64,000 nt of DNA, taken from assembly GCF_037190085.1 (NCBI RefSeq), contig NZ_JBBCJO010000013.1:1-64000 (forward strand), given 5' to 3'. Source of the DNA: Gemmatimonas aurantiaca (GTDB taxonomy: Bacteria; Gemmatimonadota; Gemmatimonadetes; Gemmatimonadales; Gemmatimonadaceae). Of the stretch, positions 33,928 to 42,482 are shown in pieces (position 1 is the stretch's first letter; every line of letters begins with the position of its first letter). The notes under the pieces are model-generated. The model was not told the DNA's origin, did not search any database, and was given only the letters and a program-made list of their open reading frames with translations. The position numbers and the translations under genes were made by a program.

Positions 33928-34463
33928 AGTTCGATGCCCGGTTGTGCGGGGACGCCTTTCTCCCGGTAGGGATGTTTCACCAGATGCATCTCCGTGACGA
34001 GATCGGCGAGCTCAATGAGTGCCGGTGATGCATTGCGGCCGGTGACGACGACATGCATCCACGACGGCCGCCGGCGCAGCACATCGAGCACCTTCGTCTC
34101 GTCCAGCCAGCCATACGTGAGACAGTAGGTGAGCTCGTCAAGGATGAGGATGTCGAACGCCTGCGACTCGATCACCTCCTGCACACGCTGCCAGCCCTTT
34201 TCGGCCAGCGCGCGGTCGGCGTCGATGTTGTCGGAGAGCCAGGTGAATCCGTCGCCCAGGGGCACGATGTCGATGCCCAGTTCCTCGGCGGCAATGTGTT
34301 CGCCGTATCGCGTTTCCGCGCTCTTGATGAACTGGAACATGCCGATGGAAAAATCGTAACCGGCGGCACGCACGAGAATGCCAAGGGCCGCCGTGGACTT
34401 GCCTTTGCCGTTGCCGGTGTTGACGATCAGCAGGCCTTTGCGTGTGGCGCGATCGGTGCTCAT
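33924..34463 (-). CDS. cobO: Cob(I)alamin/corrinoid adenosyltransferase CobO (copy 1)
   Basis: A 179-residue BtuR/CobA/CobO-type adenosyltransferase that attaches the 5'-deoxyadenosyl group to a Co(I) corrinoid using ATP. The P-loop is NTGNGKGKSTAALG, followed by MFQFIKSAETRYGE, the GDGFTW segment that carries the Phe and Trp important for making four-coordinate Co(II) in Salmonella CobA, LDELTYCLTYGWLDE, and VVVTGRNASPALIELADLVT. It is standard length. The ATG overlaps the stop of the second cobO-like gene upstream (ATGA), and its own stop overlaps the CobC-CobT start. Confidence 0.93.
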   Translation of the reverse strand: MSTDRATRKGLLIVNTGNGKGKSTAALGILVRAAGYDFSIGMFQFIKSAETRYGEHIAAEELGIDIVPLGDGFTWLSDNIDADRALAEKGWQRVQEVIESQAFDILILDELTYCLTYGWLDETKVLDVLRRRPSWMHVVVTGRNASPALIELADLVTEMHLVKHPYREKGVPAQPGIEL

Positions 34464-35128
34464 ACGTCGATGCCTCCCTGGGCCTTGATTCCCTGCTCCC
34501 GCAGCGGGTGCTTGACGACCTGCATGTCGGTGACGAGATCGGCGGCGTCGATGAGTGCCTGCGACGCATCGCGGCCGGTGATCACCACGTGAGTTCCGGC
34601 CGGACGCTCCTGCAGGGCGCGGATCACCGCGGCCTCGTCCAGCCATCCCCACTTGAGCGGCAGGGTGAGTTCGTCGAGAAGGAGCACGTCGTACGTTCCG
34701 GCGGCGAGATGCTGCGCACACAGGTCCCAACCGGCACGGGCGCGACTGGTGTCGTCGGTGACATCGGCGCGATCGAGTGTGCATCCGGCGCCGAGTGCAA
34801 CCATGTCGATTCCGAGCCTGCGTGCGATGCGGTGCTCGCCGGTGTTGTTGAGTCGCTTCACGAACTGGTACATGGCGACACTCATGTCGCGTCCGTAGGC
34901 GCGTAGCATGAGACCCAGGGCCGCGGTGGTTTTGCCCTTGCCATGCCCGGTGTTCACGATGAGCAGGCCGTGGCGATCCTTGCGCGGCGGCACGCGGTAC
35001 GCACCCGGCCGTTTCTGCTTCGGTGTTGGCACCTTGCGGCCATTGGCGGCCACGGCCGTCTTGGGTGCGGCGAGTGGGTCGGTGCGGGGTTCCAGTTCGT
35101 CCTGTTCGGTGGAATCGAGATCGGTCAT
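34460..35128 (-). CDS. CobO-like adenosyltransferase paralogue (copy 2)
   Basis: A 222-residue paralogue of the neighbouring CobO, with an extra 45-residue charged N-terminus (PKQKRPGAYRVPPRKDRHG). It keeps the P-loop NTGHGKGKTTAALGLMLR, MYQFVKRLNNTGEH, LDELTLPLKWGWLDE and VVITGRDASQALIDAADLVT. The segment matching GFTW in classical enzymes reads GAGCTLDR, so the aromatic residues that help reduce the corrinoid are missing. It may act on a different corrinoid, assist copy 1, or be non-catalytic. Its stop overlaps the next start and its start overlaps the aminotransferase stop, so it is coupled on both sides. Confidence 0.87.
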   Translation of the reverse strand: MTDLDSTEQDELEPRTDPLAAPKTAVAANGRKVPTPKQKRPGAYRVPPRKDRHGLLIVNTGHGKGKTTAALGLMLRAYGRDMSVAMYQFVKRLNNTGEHRIARRLGIDMVALGAGCTLDRADVTDDTSRARAGWDLCAQHLAAGTYDVLLLDELTLPLKWGWLDEAAVIRALQERPAGTHVVITGRDASQALIDAADLVTDMQVVKHPLREQGIKAQGGIDV

Positions 35129-36237
35129 GGCTGGCTCGTCATGAGGGTGGAACGGAGATGCGCGAACGCATCGATCAGGGTGTCGTTTTCTTCCGGGCGT
35201 CGGGCGGCGATGCGCACCTGACTGGCGAGTCCGAACGACGTGCCATCGCGTACGAGCAGGCCGTGGTGCTCCAACAGCCAGTTCCGGACACGCGTGGCAT
35301 CGCCGCAGGACACGAGCAGATAGTGCGTGTCGGAGGGAGGTACCTCGAAGTCCTGTTCCATGAGCGCGTGGCGGATGCGTGCCGCCTCGTTGCGAAGTCG
35401 CGTCGTGGTGGTGTGAGCATGTGCACGCGCTTCGGACGACAGCGCGGCGATCGCCGCCGCCTGCGCCGCGCCCGATGCAGCCCAGGGAACGCGTGCACGC
35501 TCGATGGCCTCCGTCACATCGGGCGGAGCAATCGCAAAGGCGACGCGCACATTGGCGATCGCGTGCTCCTTGGTCATCGACCGCAGATGCACCACATGTG
35601 CATGACCGGCCAGCGCCGGAGTACCGAGTGGCTGTGCGGTGAAACCATCGTAGGCCTGGTCGAGCATCAGGAGCGCATCGACCGCCGCGCAGGCATCGGC
35701 GAGGTCGTGCAGAACCGATGGGGACATCTGCAGGCCCATCGGGCTCGATGGCGAGGCGACGAACACCATGCGCACGCCCGGCTCGATCTGCCGACGCAGT
35801 TCGTCCAGCGAAGTACTGCTCTTCACCGTGGCTCCGCAGAGCGCCGCGGCGCGTGCGTACTCCGCAAAACAGGGCGTGGCCACGAGTACCGCGTCACCGG
35901 GCCTGACGTAGGCGAAGCAGGTCGCCTGAATCAGCTCGACGGAACCCGCGCCGAGCACGATCTCCTCGATGGGACGATGCCAGTGTGTGGCGGCGGCAGC
36001 ACGTGCCGCGCGGCTCGTGGGGTCGGGATACTCGTCGACGGCGCAGGCGGCGATAGCCGCCCTCACATTCGCCGCGGGGCCGAAGGCATTGAGGCACACG
36101 CTGAAGTCGATGGTCGCGATGGGCGGCAATGCCATCGGTGACGATGCCATCGGCGACGGCGCCGTGGATGACAGCGCGGCCTGTCCGCCGTGCATCGCGG
36201 CGGGGGTGTGCAGAATCTCGGGACGGGGACGGGGCAT
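35125..36237 (-). CDS. CobD/CobC-like PLP aminotransferase (threonine-phosphate decarboxylase-like)
   Basis: A 370-residue fold-type I PLP enzyme of the histidinol-phosphate aminotransferase/CobD family. It has FSVCLNAFGPAANVRAAI, VLGAGSVELIQATCFAY, a variant PSSPMG in place of the usual NPNNPTG, MLDQAYDGF, and the PLP Lys in HLRSMTKEHAIANVRVAFA. In a corrinoid operon next to cbiB it most likely decarboxylates threonine phosphate to aminopropanol phosphate. The N-terminus is Ala/Pro/Met-rich and the exact start is uncertain. Its stop overlaps the second cobO start; cbiB ends 26 nt upstream. Confidence 0.82.
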   Translation of the reverse strand: MPRPRPEILHTPAAMHGGQAALSSTAPSPMASSPMALPPIATIDFSVCLNAFGPAANVRAAIAACAVDEYPDPTSRAARAAAATHWHRPIEEIVLGAGSVELIQATCFAYVRPGDAVLVATPCFAEYARAAALCGATVKSSTSLDELRRQIEPGVRMVFVASPSSPMGLQMSPSVLHDLADACAAVDALLMLDQAYDGFTAQPLGTPALAGHAHVVHLRSMTKEHAIANVRVAFAIAPPDVTEAIERARVPWAASGAAQAAAIAALSSEARAHAHTTTTRLRNEAARIRHALMEQDFEVPPSDTHYLLVSCGDATRVRNWLLEHHGLLVRDGTSFGLASQVRIAARRPEENDTLIDAFAHLRSTLMTSQP

Positions 36238-36263
36238 TGGCGATGTACGCGTGGTCGGATGCG

Positions 36264-37268
36264 TCAGGCGAACGCGGGGAACGAGAGTTCGATGCCCAGT
36301 ACGGTCATCAGAGAGGCTCCGAGCACGATCCGGCGGGCGCGGGTGATGTCGCGCGTGGTTGGCGCGCGCCCCTCCGCATTCAGGACGTAGTGTCCGCGCT
36401 TTTCGAGGCGCACGCCGAGTGCGCCGGCCATGGCCGCCATCGGCCAGCCCCCATTGGGGCTCGGAGTGTGCGACGCATCCGTCATCGCACAACGCAGGGC
36501 GCGCCACGCCGCACCCAACCCCAGACCCGATACACCGGTGGCAACGAGTGCGATCACCGGCGCGCTCAATCGGGCGGGCATCAGATTGAGCAGATCGTCG
36601 GTGCGTGCCGACGGCTTGCCGAACCATTCGAGTTCCGCGGTGCGATAGCCGAGCATGGCGTCGGCCGTATTCACGAAACGATAGGCGTACGCACCCGACA
36701 GGCCGGCGCAGCGATAAGCAAGGAGTGGAGCGATCACGCTGTCGCTCAGATTCTCGGCCAGTGAAGCGATGGTGGCGCCGGCGATCTCGTGGGGTGCGAG
36801 ATCGTGCGTGCTGCGTGAGACCAGATGCCACGCCAGCAGGCGACGGGCTTCGTGCACATCGTCCGCCTCGAGGGCGGCGCGCACCATCTCGGCGGCCTGC
36901 AGTAGGGAACGCACGGCCAGTGCGGGTTTGAGCGCCGTGCCCTCGGCGGCGATGCGTGTCAGTCGTGCCGGGAGATCGGAAACGGTGACGAAGCCCCGTG
37001 CGCCGATCGTGGCCAGCAACAGCGCGGCCGTGCCGGCAACGGCCGTCGTGAGCACCAGTCCCCCGGCGAGCGTCAGCACTCCGTGACCGAAGGCCCGGCT
37101 CGTTGTGTCGTGAGACATGGCCGCGCGCCGTTTTTCGCGGGCGCGCATGTAGCCGAGCCACCGGCCCATCCACACCGTGGGGTGCAGGCGGTCCGGTGGC
37201 TCTCCAAGCGTCAGGTCCGCGAGGAGCGCGACGAGCGCAACTCCCCGCGTGGCACCCGGGTACTCCAC
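36264..37268 (-). CDS. cbiB: Adenosylcobinamide-phosphate synthase CbiB
   Basis: A 334-residue inner-membrane protein. It attaches aminopropanol (phosphate) to adenosylcobyric acid. Family motifs are LLADLTLGEPPDRLHPTVWMG (about 15-35), HEIAGATIASLAENLSDSVIAP, YRFVNTADAMLGYRTAELEWFG, and SPNGGWPMAAMAGALGVRL. Hydrophobic helices are visible at about 63-90 and 230-255. The start is GTG at 37268, 15 nt after the propeller lipoprotein stop. Length is close to the family norm. Confidence 0.93.
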   Translation of the reverse strand: MEYPGATRGVALVALLADLTLGEPPDRLHPTVWMGRWLGYMRAREKRRAAMSHDTTSRAFGHGVLTLAGGLVLTTAVAGTAALLLATIGARGFVTVSDLPARLTRIAAEGTALKPALAVRSLLQAAEMVRAALEADDVHEARRLLAWHLVSRSTHDLAPHEIAGATIASLAENLSDSVIAPLLAYRCAGLSGAYAYRFVNTADAMLGYRTAELEWFGKPSARTDDLLNLMPARLSAPVIALVATGVSGLGLGAAWRALRCAMTDASHTPSPNGGWPMAAMAGALGVRLEKRGHYVLNAEGRAPTTRDITRARRIVLGASLMTVLGIELSFPAFA

Positions 37269-37283
37269 TCAGAAGTACCGCAC

Positions 37284-38399
37284 TCAGAACGTGCGGATGG
37301 TCAGCGACATGGGACCCGAGCCGACCGCGATGCTGTCACGGAGCGCGAAGGTGGTCGCATCGTACACGAACGTGTATGGCGCGAGTCCCTGCGAGTTGCT
37401 GCCGAAGAATGCCTGGTAGATGCGACCATCGGCACCGGCCGATGTGGACGAGGCTCCGCGGCATGCGCCCGTGCTCGCGCGCTTCGCGCACACCGGATTG
37501 TCGGGTCCCCGCACGAAGGCGCGTGTACGCGTGTTCCACACGAGCGTGGCGTTCGAGAAGCTCGAGATGTACGCCATGCCGTTGGCATCGATCGTGATGT
37601 GGCCGGGGCCGACACCCATGTTGGGAATGAGCGCTACGCGGGTCATGGTGGCCGGGTCGATGATGGCCAGGCTGCCCTGCGCCACATAGTCGCCGGTGTT
37701 GACCACGTACAGCAGACCATCGGGGCCCACGGTGGCTTCGTTCGGATTGGTGCCGCCCGTCTGCACGGTGCCCAGCACGGCCATCGTGCTCGGATTGATG
37801 GCCGTCACGATGCCCTCACCGATCGGCACATAGTTGGCGAGGTTGCCGGAGATCGCGAGCACCCGTCCGGCCGCATACGCCATGGCTGTGGGCGCCGGTG
37901 CGACATCCGCCGTGGCCGTGATGTCCGTGGAGGTCTGATTGAGATAGACGCGGCCGATCTTGTTGGTGTTCGTGTTGGCGACGAACACGGTGGTGTCGTT
38001 GGCCCACACCGATCCGGTGGTGTTGCCGTTGGGGAACGTGAAGAAGCGGCCGACGGTGGCCGTTTCGAGGTTCACGATGGCGACACTGGCGGCGTTGCCG
38101 AGTGGCACGGCGGCCTTGCGTCCGCGCAGCGAGAAGCCGATGGGCGTGACCGTGGTGCTCGAACCGAGCGGGATCTGCACCGTGGTGGTGGGCGATCCGA
38201 GCTGGAACATGGTGATCGACTTGCTGCCGGAGTTCACGACCAAGCCGATCTCACGATTGCCGGCGACACCGCCCAGGAAGCCCGGGGCGGGTTCCGGCTC
38301 GGTGAGCTTGTCGTCACTGCACGCGGCAGTGAGGGCCAACAGGGCCATGGCCGCGAGGCGGCGTGACGAAAGCAGATGACGAACGCTGAGAAGACGCAT
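37284..38399 (-). CDS. Beta-propeller lipoprotein in the corrinoid operon (BtuG-like candidate)
   Basis: A 371-residue lipoprotein: signal sequence with lipobox ALTAAC (Cys27), then repeats of the YncE/NHL beta-propeller type (PLGNAASVAIVNLETATVG, VFVANTNTNKIGRVYL, PDGLLYVVNTGDYVAQGS, DANGMAYISSFSNATLVW). It is encoded between btuB and cbiB in the riboswitch-controlled operon. In Bacteroides a surface propeller lipoprotein, BtuG, binds cobalamin tightly and passes it to BtuB. A similar role here is inference from fold and position; I see no detailed motif that proves corrinoid binding. Two Cys residues near VCAKRASTGACRG could form a disulfide. Confidence 0.8.
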   Translation of the reverse strand: MRLLSVRHLLSSRRLAAMALLALTAACSDDKLTEPEPAPGFLGGVAGNREIGLVVNSGSKSITMFQLGSPTTTVQIPLGSSTTVTPIGFSLRGRKAAVPLGNAASVAIVNLETATVGRFFTFPNGNTTGSVWANDTTVFVANTNTNKIGRVYLNQTSTDITATADVAPAPTAMAYAAGRVLAISGNLANYVPIGEGIVTAINPSTMAVLGTVQTGGTNPNEATVGPDGLLYVVNTGDYVAQGSLAIIDPATMTRVALIPNMGVGPGHITIDANGMAYISSFSNATLVWNTRTRAFVRGPDNPVCAKRASTGACRGASSTSAGADGRIYQAFFGSNSQGLAPYTFVYDATTFALRDSIAVGSGPMSLTIRTF

Positions 38400-38413
38400 C
38401 GAAGGAATCGGAA

Positions 38414-40651
38414 TCAGGGCGTGGGAGAAGAAGCCCGCCGCACGCGGAGCGAGATGCTCCACAGGCGGGTGGGGAAGGGGTAGTCCACGAGCATCGCGGC
38501 ATCGCGATTGAACAGGTTCTCGACGGACAGCATCGGCGAGAACATCCAGCCGCCCCGGCGGGCCGACGTCGACAGGCGCATGTCGGTCATCCGATAGGGG
38601 GCAAGGGCGTTGAGCATCGAACCCGGTGCCGTGCGGCGCGTGCCGACATGGCGGGTGACGACATCGAGACGTGACGCGGCGAGCGACAGCGACGATTGCA
38701 GCGACGCGGTGACCTGCGGGCGATAGACCACCTGCCCGGTGAGCACACCACCCGCGTAGGTGACATCGGTGTGGTCGAGCGTGCCCTGGAACTCGAGATG
38801 CGCCGCCGGAATGCGCAGACCGCTGCGCGCTTCCCATCCCCGGCGATGCACGTCGTAGTTGTTCGGACTCCAGATGAACCGGAAGTCGGGGAACCAGAGG
38901 ATCATGCCCTGGACATCGGAGCGGAACGCCGCGGCTTCGGCGGTCCAGTGCAGTGGTCCGGTCGTCACGTCACGCAGACCCGCCCGGGCTTCGAGATCGT
39001 GTTTCGTACGTTCGGGGCGCAGCGAGGGATTGGCCCGCACCTGCACCCCTTCGTGGAAGAACTGATCGGCGATGGTGGGTGGCGCGAAGCCGGCGCCGTA
39101 CGACACGCTCACGGCTGCTGGTCCCCGTTCGGTGCGCAGCATGAAGCGGGGAGACAGCGATGCGCCCGTGAGCAACGAGCTGTGGTCCACACGCAGCGCG
39201 AGATCGGCGAGCAGTCGGGTGGGACGTGCGCCGTTGTCCAGCGTGCGTTCCGCGCGGGCATTGAACCAGGCGCCGGCGAGCGTTTGCCCATCGGGAGCAT
39301 TGGCCGCGAGATTGTTGCTCGTGAGTGCGAGATGACGCACTTCGATACCGGCCGCGGTGGTCATCGGGTGCCACGTCGCGGTCGCCGACGATGTCACGGT
39401 GAGACCGGTGGCCGACACCGTATCGGCAAAGGCCTGACCGAATGGCGGTGAGGGGTCCGTGTAGCGGCCGCGTTCGCGGGTGACGTCGGCCGTGGACGCC
39501 ACGACCCAGCGGCCGGGACTCCACTGCGCCGTGGCGCCGCCATTCAACCGGGAGAAATCCTGACGGCCACTGCGCGACGGTTGGATGATCGAGCCGGCCA
39601 TCCCCCGATCGGTGTTGCCATAACTGCCGCGTATCGTGAACTGACGATTGCCGATGTCGACGCCACTGCTGGCGACGATCTGGGTGGTGGTGGCGTCGGC
39701 GTTGAGACGATCGGCCCGGCCACCGCCGCGCAGTGCCGGCAGCGGATAGGAGAAGTCACCGCGCACGGTGCGGTGATCGACGCCCAGCGAAGCGCTGCGC
39801 GAACCGTTGCCGCGCTGCACGGTGGTGCCGAGGGTGCCGGCCACGCCCCACTCTCCGAGTGCGCCCACGCGCGCCAGGATCGAACGTTCCTGTTGCGACC
39901 GGCGGGTGACGATCTCGATCACGCCGGCCATGGCGCGCGGGCCGTAACGCGCCGATTGGGCGCCGGTGAGCACCGTGACCCGTTCGATGTTCTCGAGCGG
40001 AATGGCCGACAGATCGGCGGCACCGGAGATGGCGGAGTTGAGCGGCACGCCATCCAGCAGGATGAGCACCTGATTGGACGACGATCCGCGGATGGACACC
40101 CGCGCCGGCTGTCCGGGGCCGCCGGAACGGGTGACCACCACCCCGGGCGTGATCTGCAGCAGATCGCCCAGATCGCGCTGGCCCGACGCTTCGATGGTCG
40201 AGCGTGTGAAAGTGGTCGCGTTGGGAGCAACGGTATCGCGCGTGGCCTGCACCACCATGCGCTCGAGCACCGGAGCCATGGGTTCGAGCGTCACATCGAG
40301 TGATGTGGCCCGCGCGTTCTGCACGCCCACTTCTTCCGTGCGGGATACGAACCCCAGCGCACGGACAGTGACGCGATACAGCCGCGGTTCCAGGCTGCGC
40401 AGGAGATAGGCGCCGTCGACACCGGTGCGGGCCGCGAGACCCGGCCCGTCGAGTTCCACGCGGGCGTCGGCCACCGGGCGTCCCGTCGAGGCATCCGTGA
40501 TGCGTCCGCGTATTTCCCCGCTCACCTGCGCCTGCAGCGACAGAATGGGAAGCGTCATCAGGACCAGCAGCGTCCACAGCGCCCGCGGCATCATCGTCGC
40601 CATCGGTACCCGGCGCGTCATCGCGCTGCGCCTCATCGCACGGCGCCTCAT
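38414..40651 (-). CDS. btuB: TonB-dependent cobalamin/corrinoid receptor BtuB
   Basis: A 745-residue outer-membrane receptor. A Met/Arg-rich signal sequence (cleavage near LSLQA at about residue 41) leads into a carboxypeptidase-regulatory-like domain (GRITDASTGRPVADARVEL), then the plug (DLGDLLQITPGVVVTRSGGP, VSIRGSSSNQVLILLDGVPLN, LENIERVTVLTGAQSARYG) and a beta barrel ending in LWSISLRVRR. No classic TonB box is obvious. Its place between btuD and a propeller lipoprotein, behind a cobalamin riboswitch, identifies the substrate class. The ATG at 40651 overlaps the btuD stop (ATGA); several in-frame Met codons follow within 21 residues. Confidence 0.92.
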   Translation of the reverse strand: MRRRAMRRSAMTRRVPMATMMPRALWTLLVLMTLPILSLQAQVSGEIRGRITDASTGRPVADARVELDGPGLAARTGVDGAYLLRSLEPRLYRVTVRALGFVSRTEEVGVQNARATSLDVTLEPMAPVLERMVVQATRDTVAPNATTFTRSTIEASGQRDLGDLLQITPGVVVTRSGGPGQPARVSIRGSSSNQVLILLDGVPLNSAISGAADLSAIPLENIERVTVLTGAQSARYGPRAMAGVIEIVTRRSQQERSILARVGALGEWGVAGTLGTTVQRGNGSRSASLGVDHRTVRGDFSYPLPALRGGGRADRLNADATTTQIVASSGVDIGNRQFTIRGSYGNTDRGMAGSIIQPSRSGRQDFSRLNGGATAQWSPGRWVVASTADVTRERGRYTDPSPPFGQAFADTVSATGLTVTSSATATWHPMTTAAGIEVRHLALTSNNLAANAPDGQTLAGAWFNARAERTLDNGARPTRLLADLALRVDHSSLLTGASLSPRFMLRTERGPAAVSVSYGAGFAPPTIADQFFHEGVQVRANPSLRPERTKHDLEARAGLRDVTTGPLHWTAEAAAFRSDVQGMILWFPDFRFIWSPNNYDVHRRGWEARSGLRIPAAHLEFQGTLDHTDVTYAGGVLTGQVVYRPQVTASLQSSLSLAASRLDVVTRHVGTRRTAPGSMLNALAPYRMTDMRLSTSARRGGWMFSPMLSVENLFNRDAAMLVDYPFPTRLWSISLRVRRASSPTP

Positions 40652-41472
40652 CGTGACGACTCCTGCGCGACGCCGCGCCGCGGCACCACCTGGGGCGCGC
40701 CATCGCGGTGCCATTCGATGTCCACGGGCCAGTCGTATACCGATGCCACCCGCGCCGCGGTGAGCACGTCGGCTGCCGGACCGCTCGCCACGACGGTGCC
40801 TTCATTCAACAGCACGAGACGGTCCGCATACCGCGCCGCGAGATTGAGATTGTGCGTCACGAGCACCACCGTGACTCCCTCCTCGCGGAGATGGCGCACC
40901 TGCTCGAACATCACCATCTCGTGGCGGATATCGAGATAGGTGGTGGGTTCGTCCAGCACGATCACGCGGGTTTCCTGCGCCAGTGCGCGGGCCACGCGTA
41001 CCCGCTGACGTTCACCGCCGGACAACGTGGAGACCCAGCGCTGCGCGAACTGCTGCACATCACACTGTCGCATGGCGCGTTCGATCGCGGCCACATCCGT
41101 GGGACCTTCACGCTGCCAGGCTCCCAGATGGGGATACCGCCCCATCGCCACGGTGTCCCGTACGGTGAACAGGGGTTCCGCCTCACCCTGCGGGACCACG
41201 CCGATCTCCCGCGCGAGCGACAACCTCGGCCACTGATGCACATCACGCGCGCGGAACTGCACGCGTCCGCGTGCGGGCAGCGCCACGCCCAGCAGCAACT
41301 GCATGAGGGTGCTCTTGCCCGCACCATTGGGGCCGATGATGACCGTGAGCAATCCGGCGTCGATCGTGAGGGACACGTCGTGCAGGGTCGCATGGTCGGC
41401 GCCCGGGTGACGGAAATCGACATCGGACAGCACCCATTCCGACGTTGCCGGGGCGAGCGTGGTCCCGGGCAT
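40648..41472 (-). CDS. btuD: Cobalamin ABC transporter ATP-binding protein BtuD
   Basis: A 274-residue ABC ATPase of the iron-siderophore/cobalamin class. Walker A is IIGPNGAGKSTLMQLLLG, the Q-loop lies in GVVPQGEAEPLFT, the signature is STLSGGERQRVRVARAL, Walker B is VIVLDEPTTYLD, and the H-loop is VTHNLNLA. It energises uptake through BtuC. A C-terminal extension of about 30 residues follows. The ATG overlaps the btuC stop (TGATG) and the stop overlaps the btuB start. Confidence 0.93.
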   Translation of the reverse strand: MPGTTLAPATSEWVLSDVDFRHPGADHATLHDVSLTIDAGLLTVIIGPNGAGKSTLMQLLLGVALPARGRVQFRARDVHQWPRLSLAREIGVVPQGEAEPLFTVRDTVAMGRYPHLGAWQREGPTDVAAIERAMRQCDVQQFAQRWVSTLSGGERQRVRVARALAQETRVIVLDEPTTYLDIRHEMVMFEQVRHLREEGVTVVLVTHNLNLAARYADRLVLLNEGTVVASGPAADVLTAARVASVYDWPVDIEWHRDGAPQVVPRRGVAQESSR

Positions 41473-42482
41473 CAGAGCACCCGCTGACTGGCGGGTCGAC
41501 GCAGCAACCACACGAAACACGGTACACCCACGAGGGCGGTCACGACACCGATCGGCAGTTCGTTGGCACCGGCCACGGTACGCGCGGCGGTATCGGCCGC
41601 CACCAGAAAGACCGCACCGGCCAGCCCCGCCGTGGGGATCAGCATCTGATTGTCTCCGCCCCAGACCAGACGCAGCGCATGTGGCACGACGAGCCCCACG
41701 AAGCCGATCGTACCGCTCATCGACACCGAGACCGCGGTGAGCAGCGTCGCGGTGAAGAAGGCGATCCATTTGGCGCGCTCCACCTCGATGCCGAGATAGG
41801 CGGCCGTCGCTTCACCGATCGCGAGCAGGTTGAGGGCGCGCGCCAGCCACAGCAGCACCACGAAAGCCGGCAACACCGTCACCGCGAGCACCGTCACGGA
41901 GCGCCACGAAGCCCCCGAATGGCTGCCCATCATCCAGTAGATCGCCGTGCGCACCGACTCGTCGTTGGCGAACGTGAGCACGAGCCAGATGCAGGCCGAC
42001 AGAAAAGCGCCCACCACCACGCCGGCGAGCAGCAGGACCCGGGTGTCGAGGCGCTGCCCCACCGAATACGCGATGCGGAACACGAGCAGCATCGACAACA
42101 CCGCACCGACGAACGCCGTCGAGGGCAGAGCCCAGACGAAATGCAGCGACCAGCCCGTCACCACACTGAGCACCGCGCCGAACGCCGCGCCGCTCGAAAC
42201 ACCCAGCACGTACGGTTCGGCGAGCGGATTGCGCAGCAATGCCTGATACGTCGTTCCGCTCAGGGCCAGCGCGGCACCTACCAGCGCGGCCTGAAAGGCC
42301 CGCGGCAGTCGCAATTCGTGCAGGATGTTCACGTGCGCGATGTCGCCATCACCCAGCAAGGCATGCACCACTTCACTGCTGGTGAGTTGCACCGCCCCGA
42401 GCCGGAGCGCCGTGAGCAGCGTGAGGACGAGCAGGATGCCGAGCAGGGTGACCCGCCAGGCGAGAGATGCCGCACGGGTCAT
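41472..42482 (-). CDS. btuC: Cobalamin ABC transporter permease BtuC
   Basis: A 336-residue FecCD-family permease with about ten transmembrane helices. Typical segments are RLPRAFQAALVGAALALSGT, NPLAEPYVLGVSSGAAFGA, GSHSGASWRSV, AAYLGIEVERAKW and GFVGLVVPHALRLVWGGDNQ. It forms the channel for corrinoid import with BtuD and BtuF. The ATG overlaps the btuF stop (ATGA). The family also carries haem and siderophores; the riboswitch and neighbours point to corrinoids. Confidence 0.93.
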   Translation of the reverse strand: MTRAASLAWRVTLLGILLVLTLLTALRLGAVQLTSSEVVHALLGDGDIAHVNILHELRLPRAFQAALVGAALALSGTTYQALLRNPLAEPYVLGVSSGAAFGAVLSVVTGWSLHFVWALPSTAFVGAVLSMLLVFRIAYSVGQRLDTRVLLLAGVVVGAFLSACIWLVLTFANDESVRTAIYWMMGSHSGASWRSVTVLAVTVLPAFVVLLWLARALNLLAIGEATAAYLGIEVERAKWIAFFTATLLTAVSVSMSGTIGFVGLVVPHALRLVWGGDNQMLIPTAGLAGAVFLVAADTAARTVAGANELPIGVVTALVGVPCFVWLLRRPASQRVL

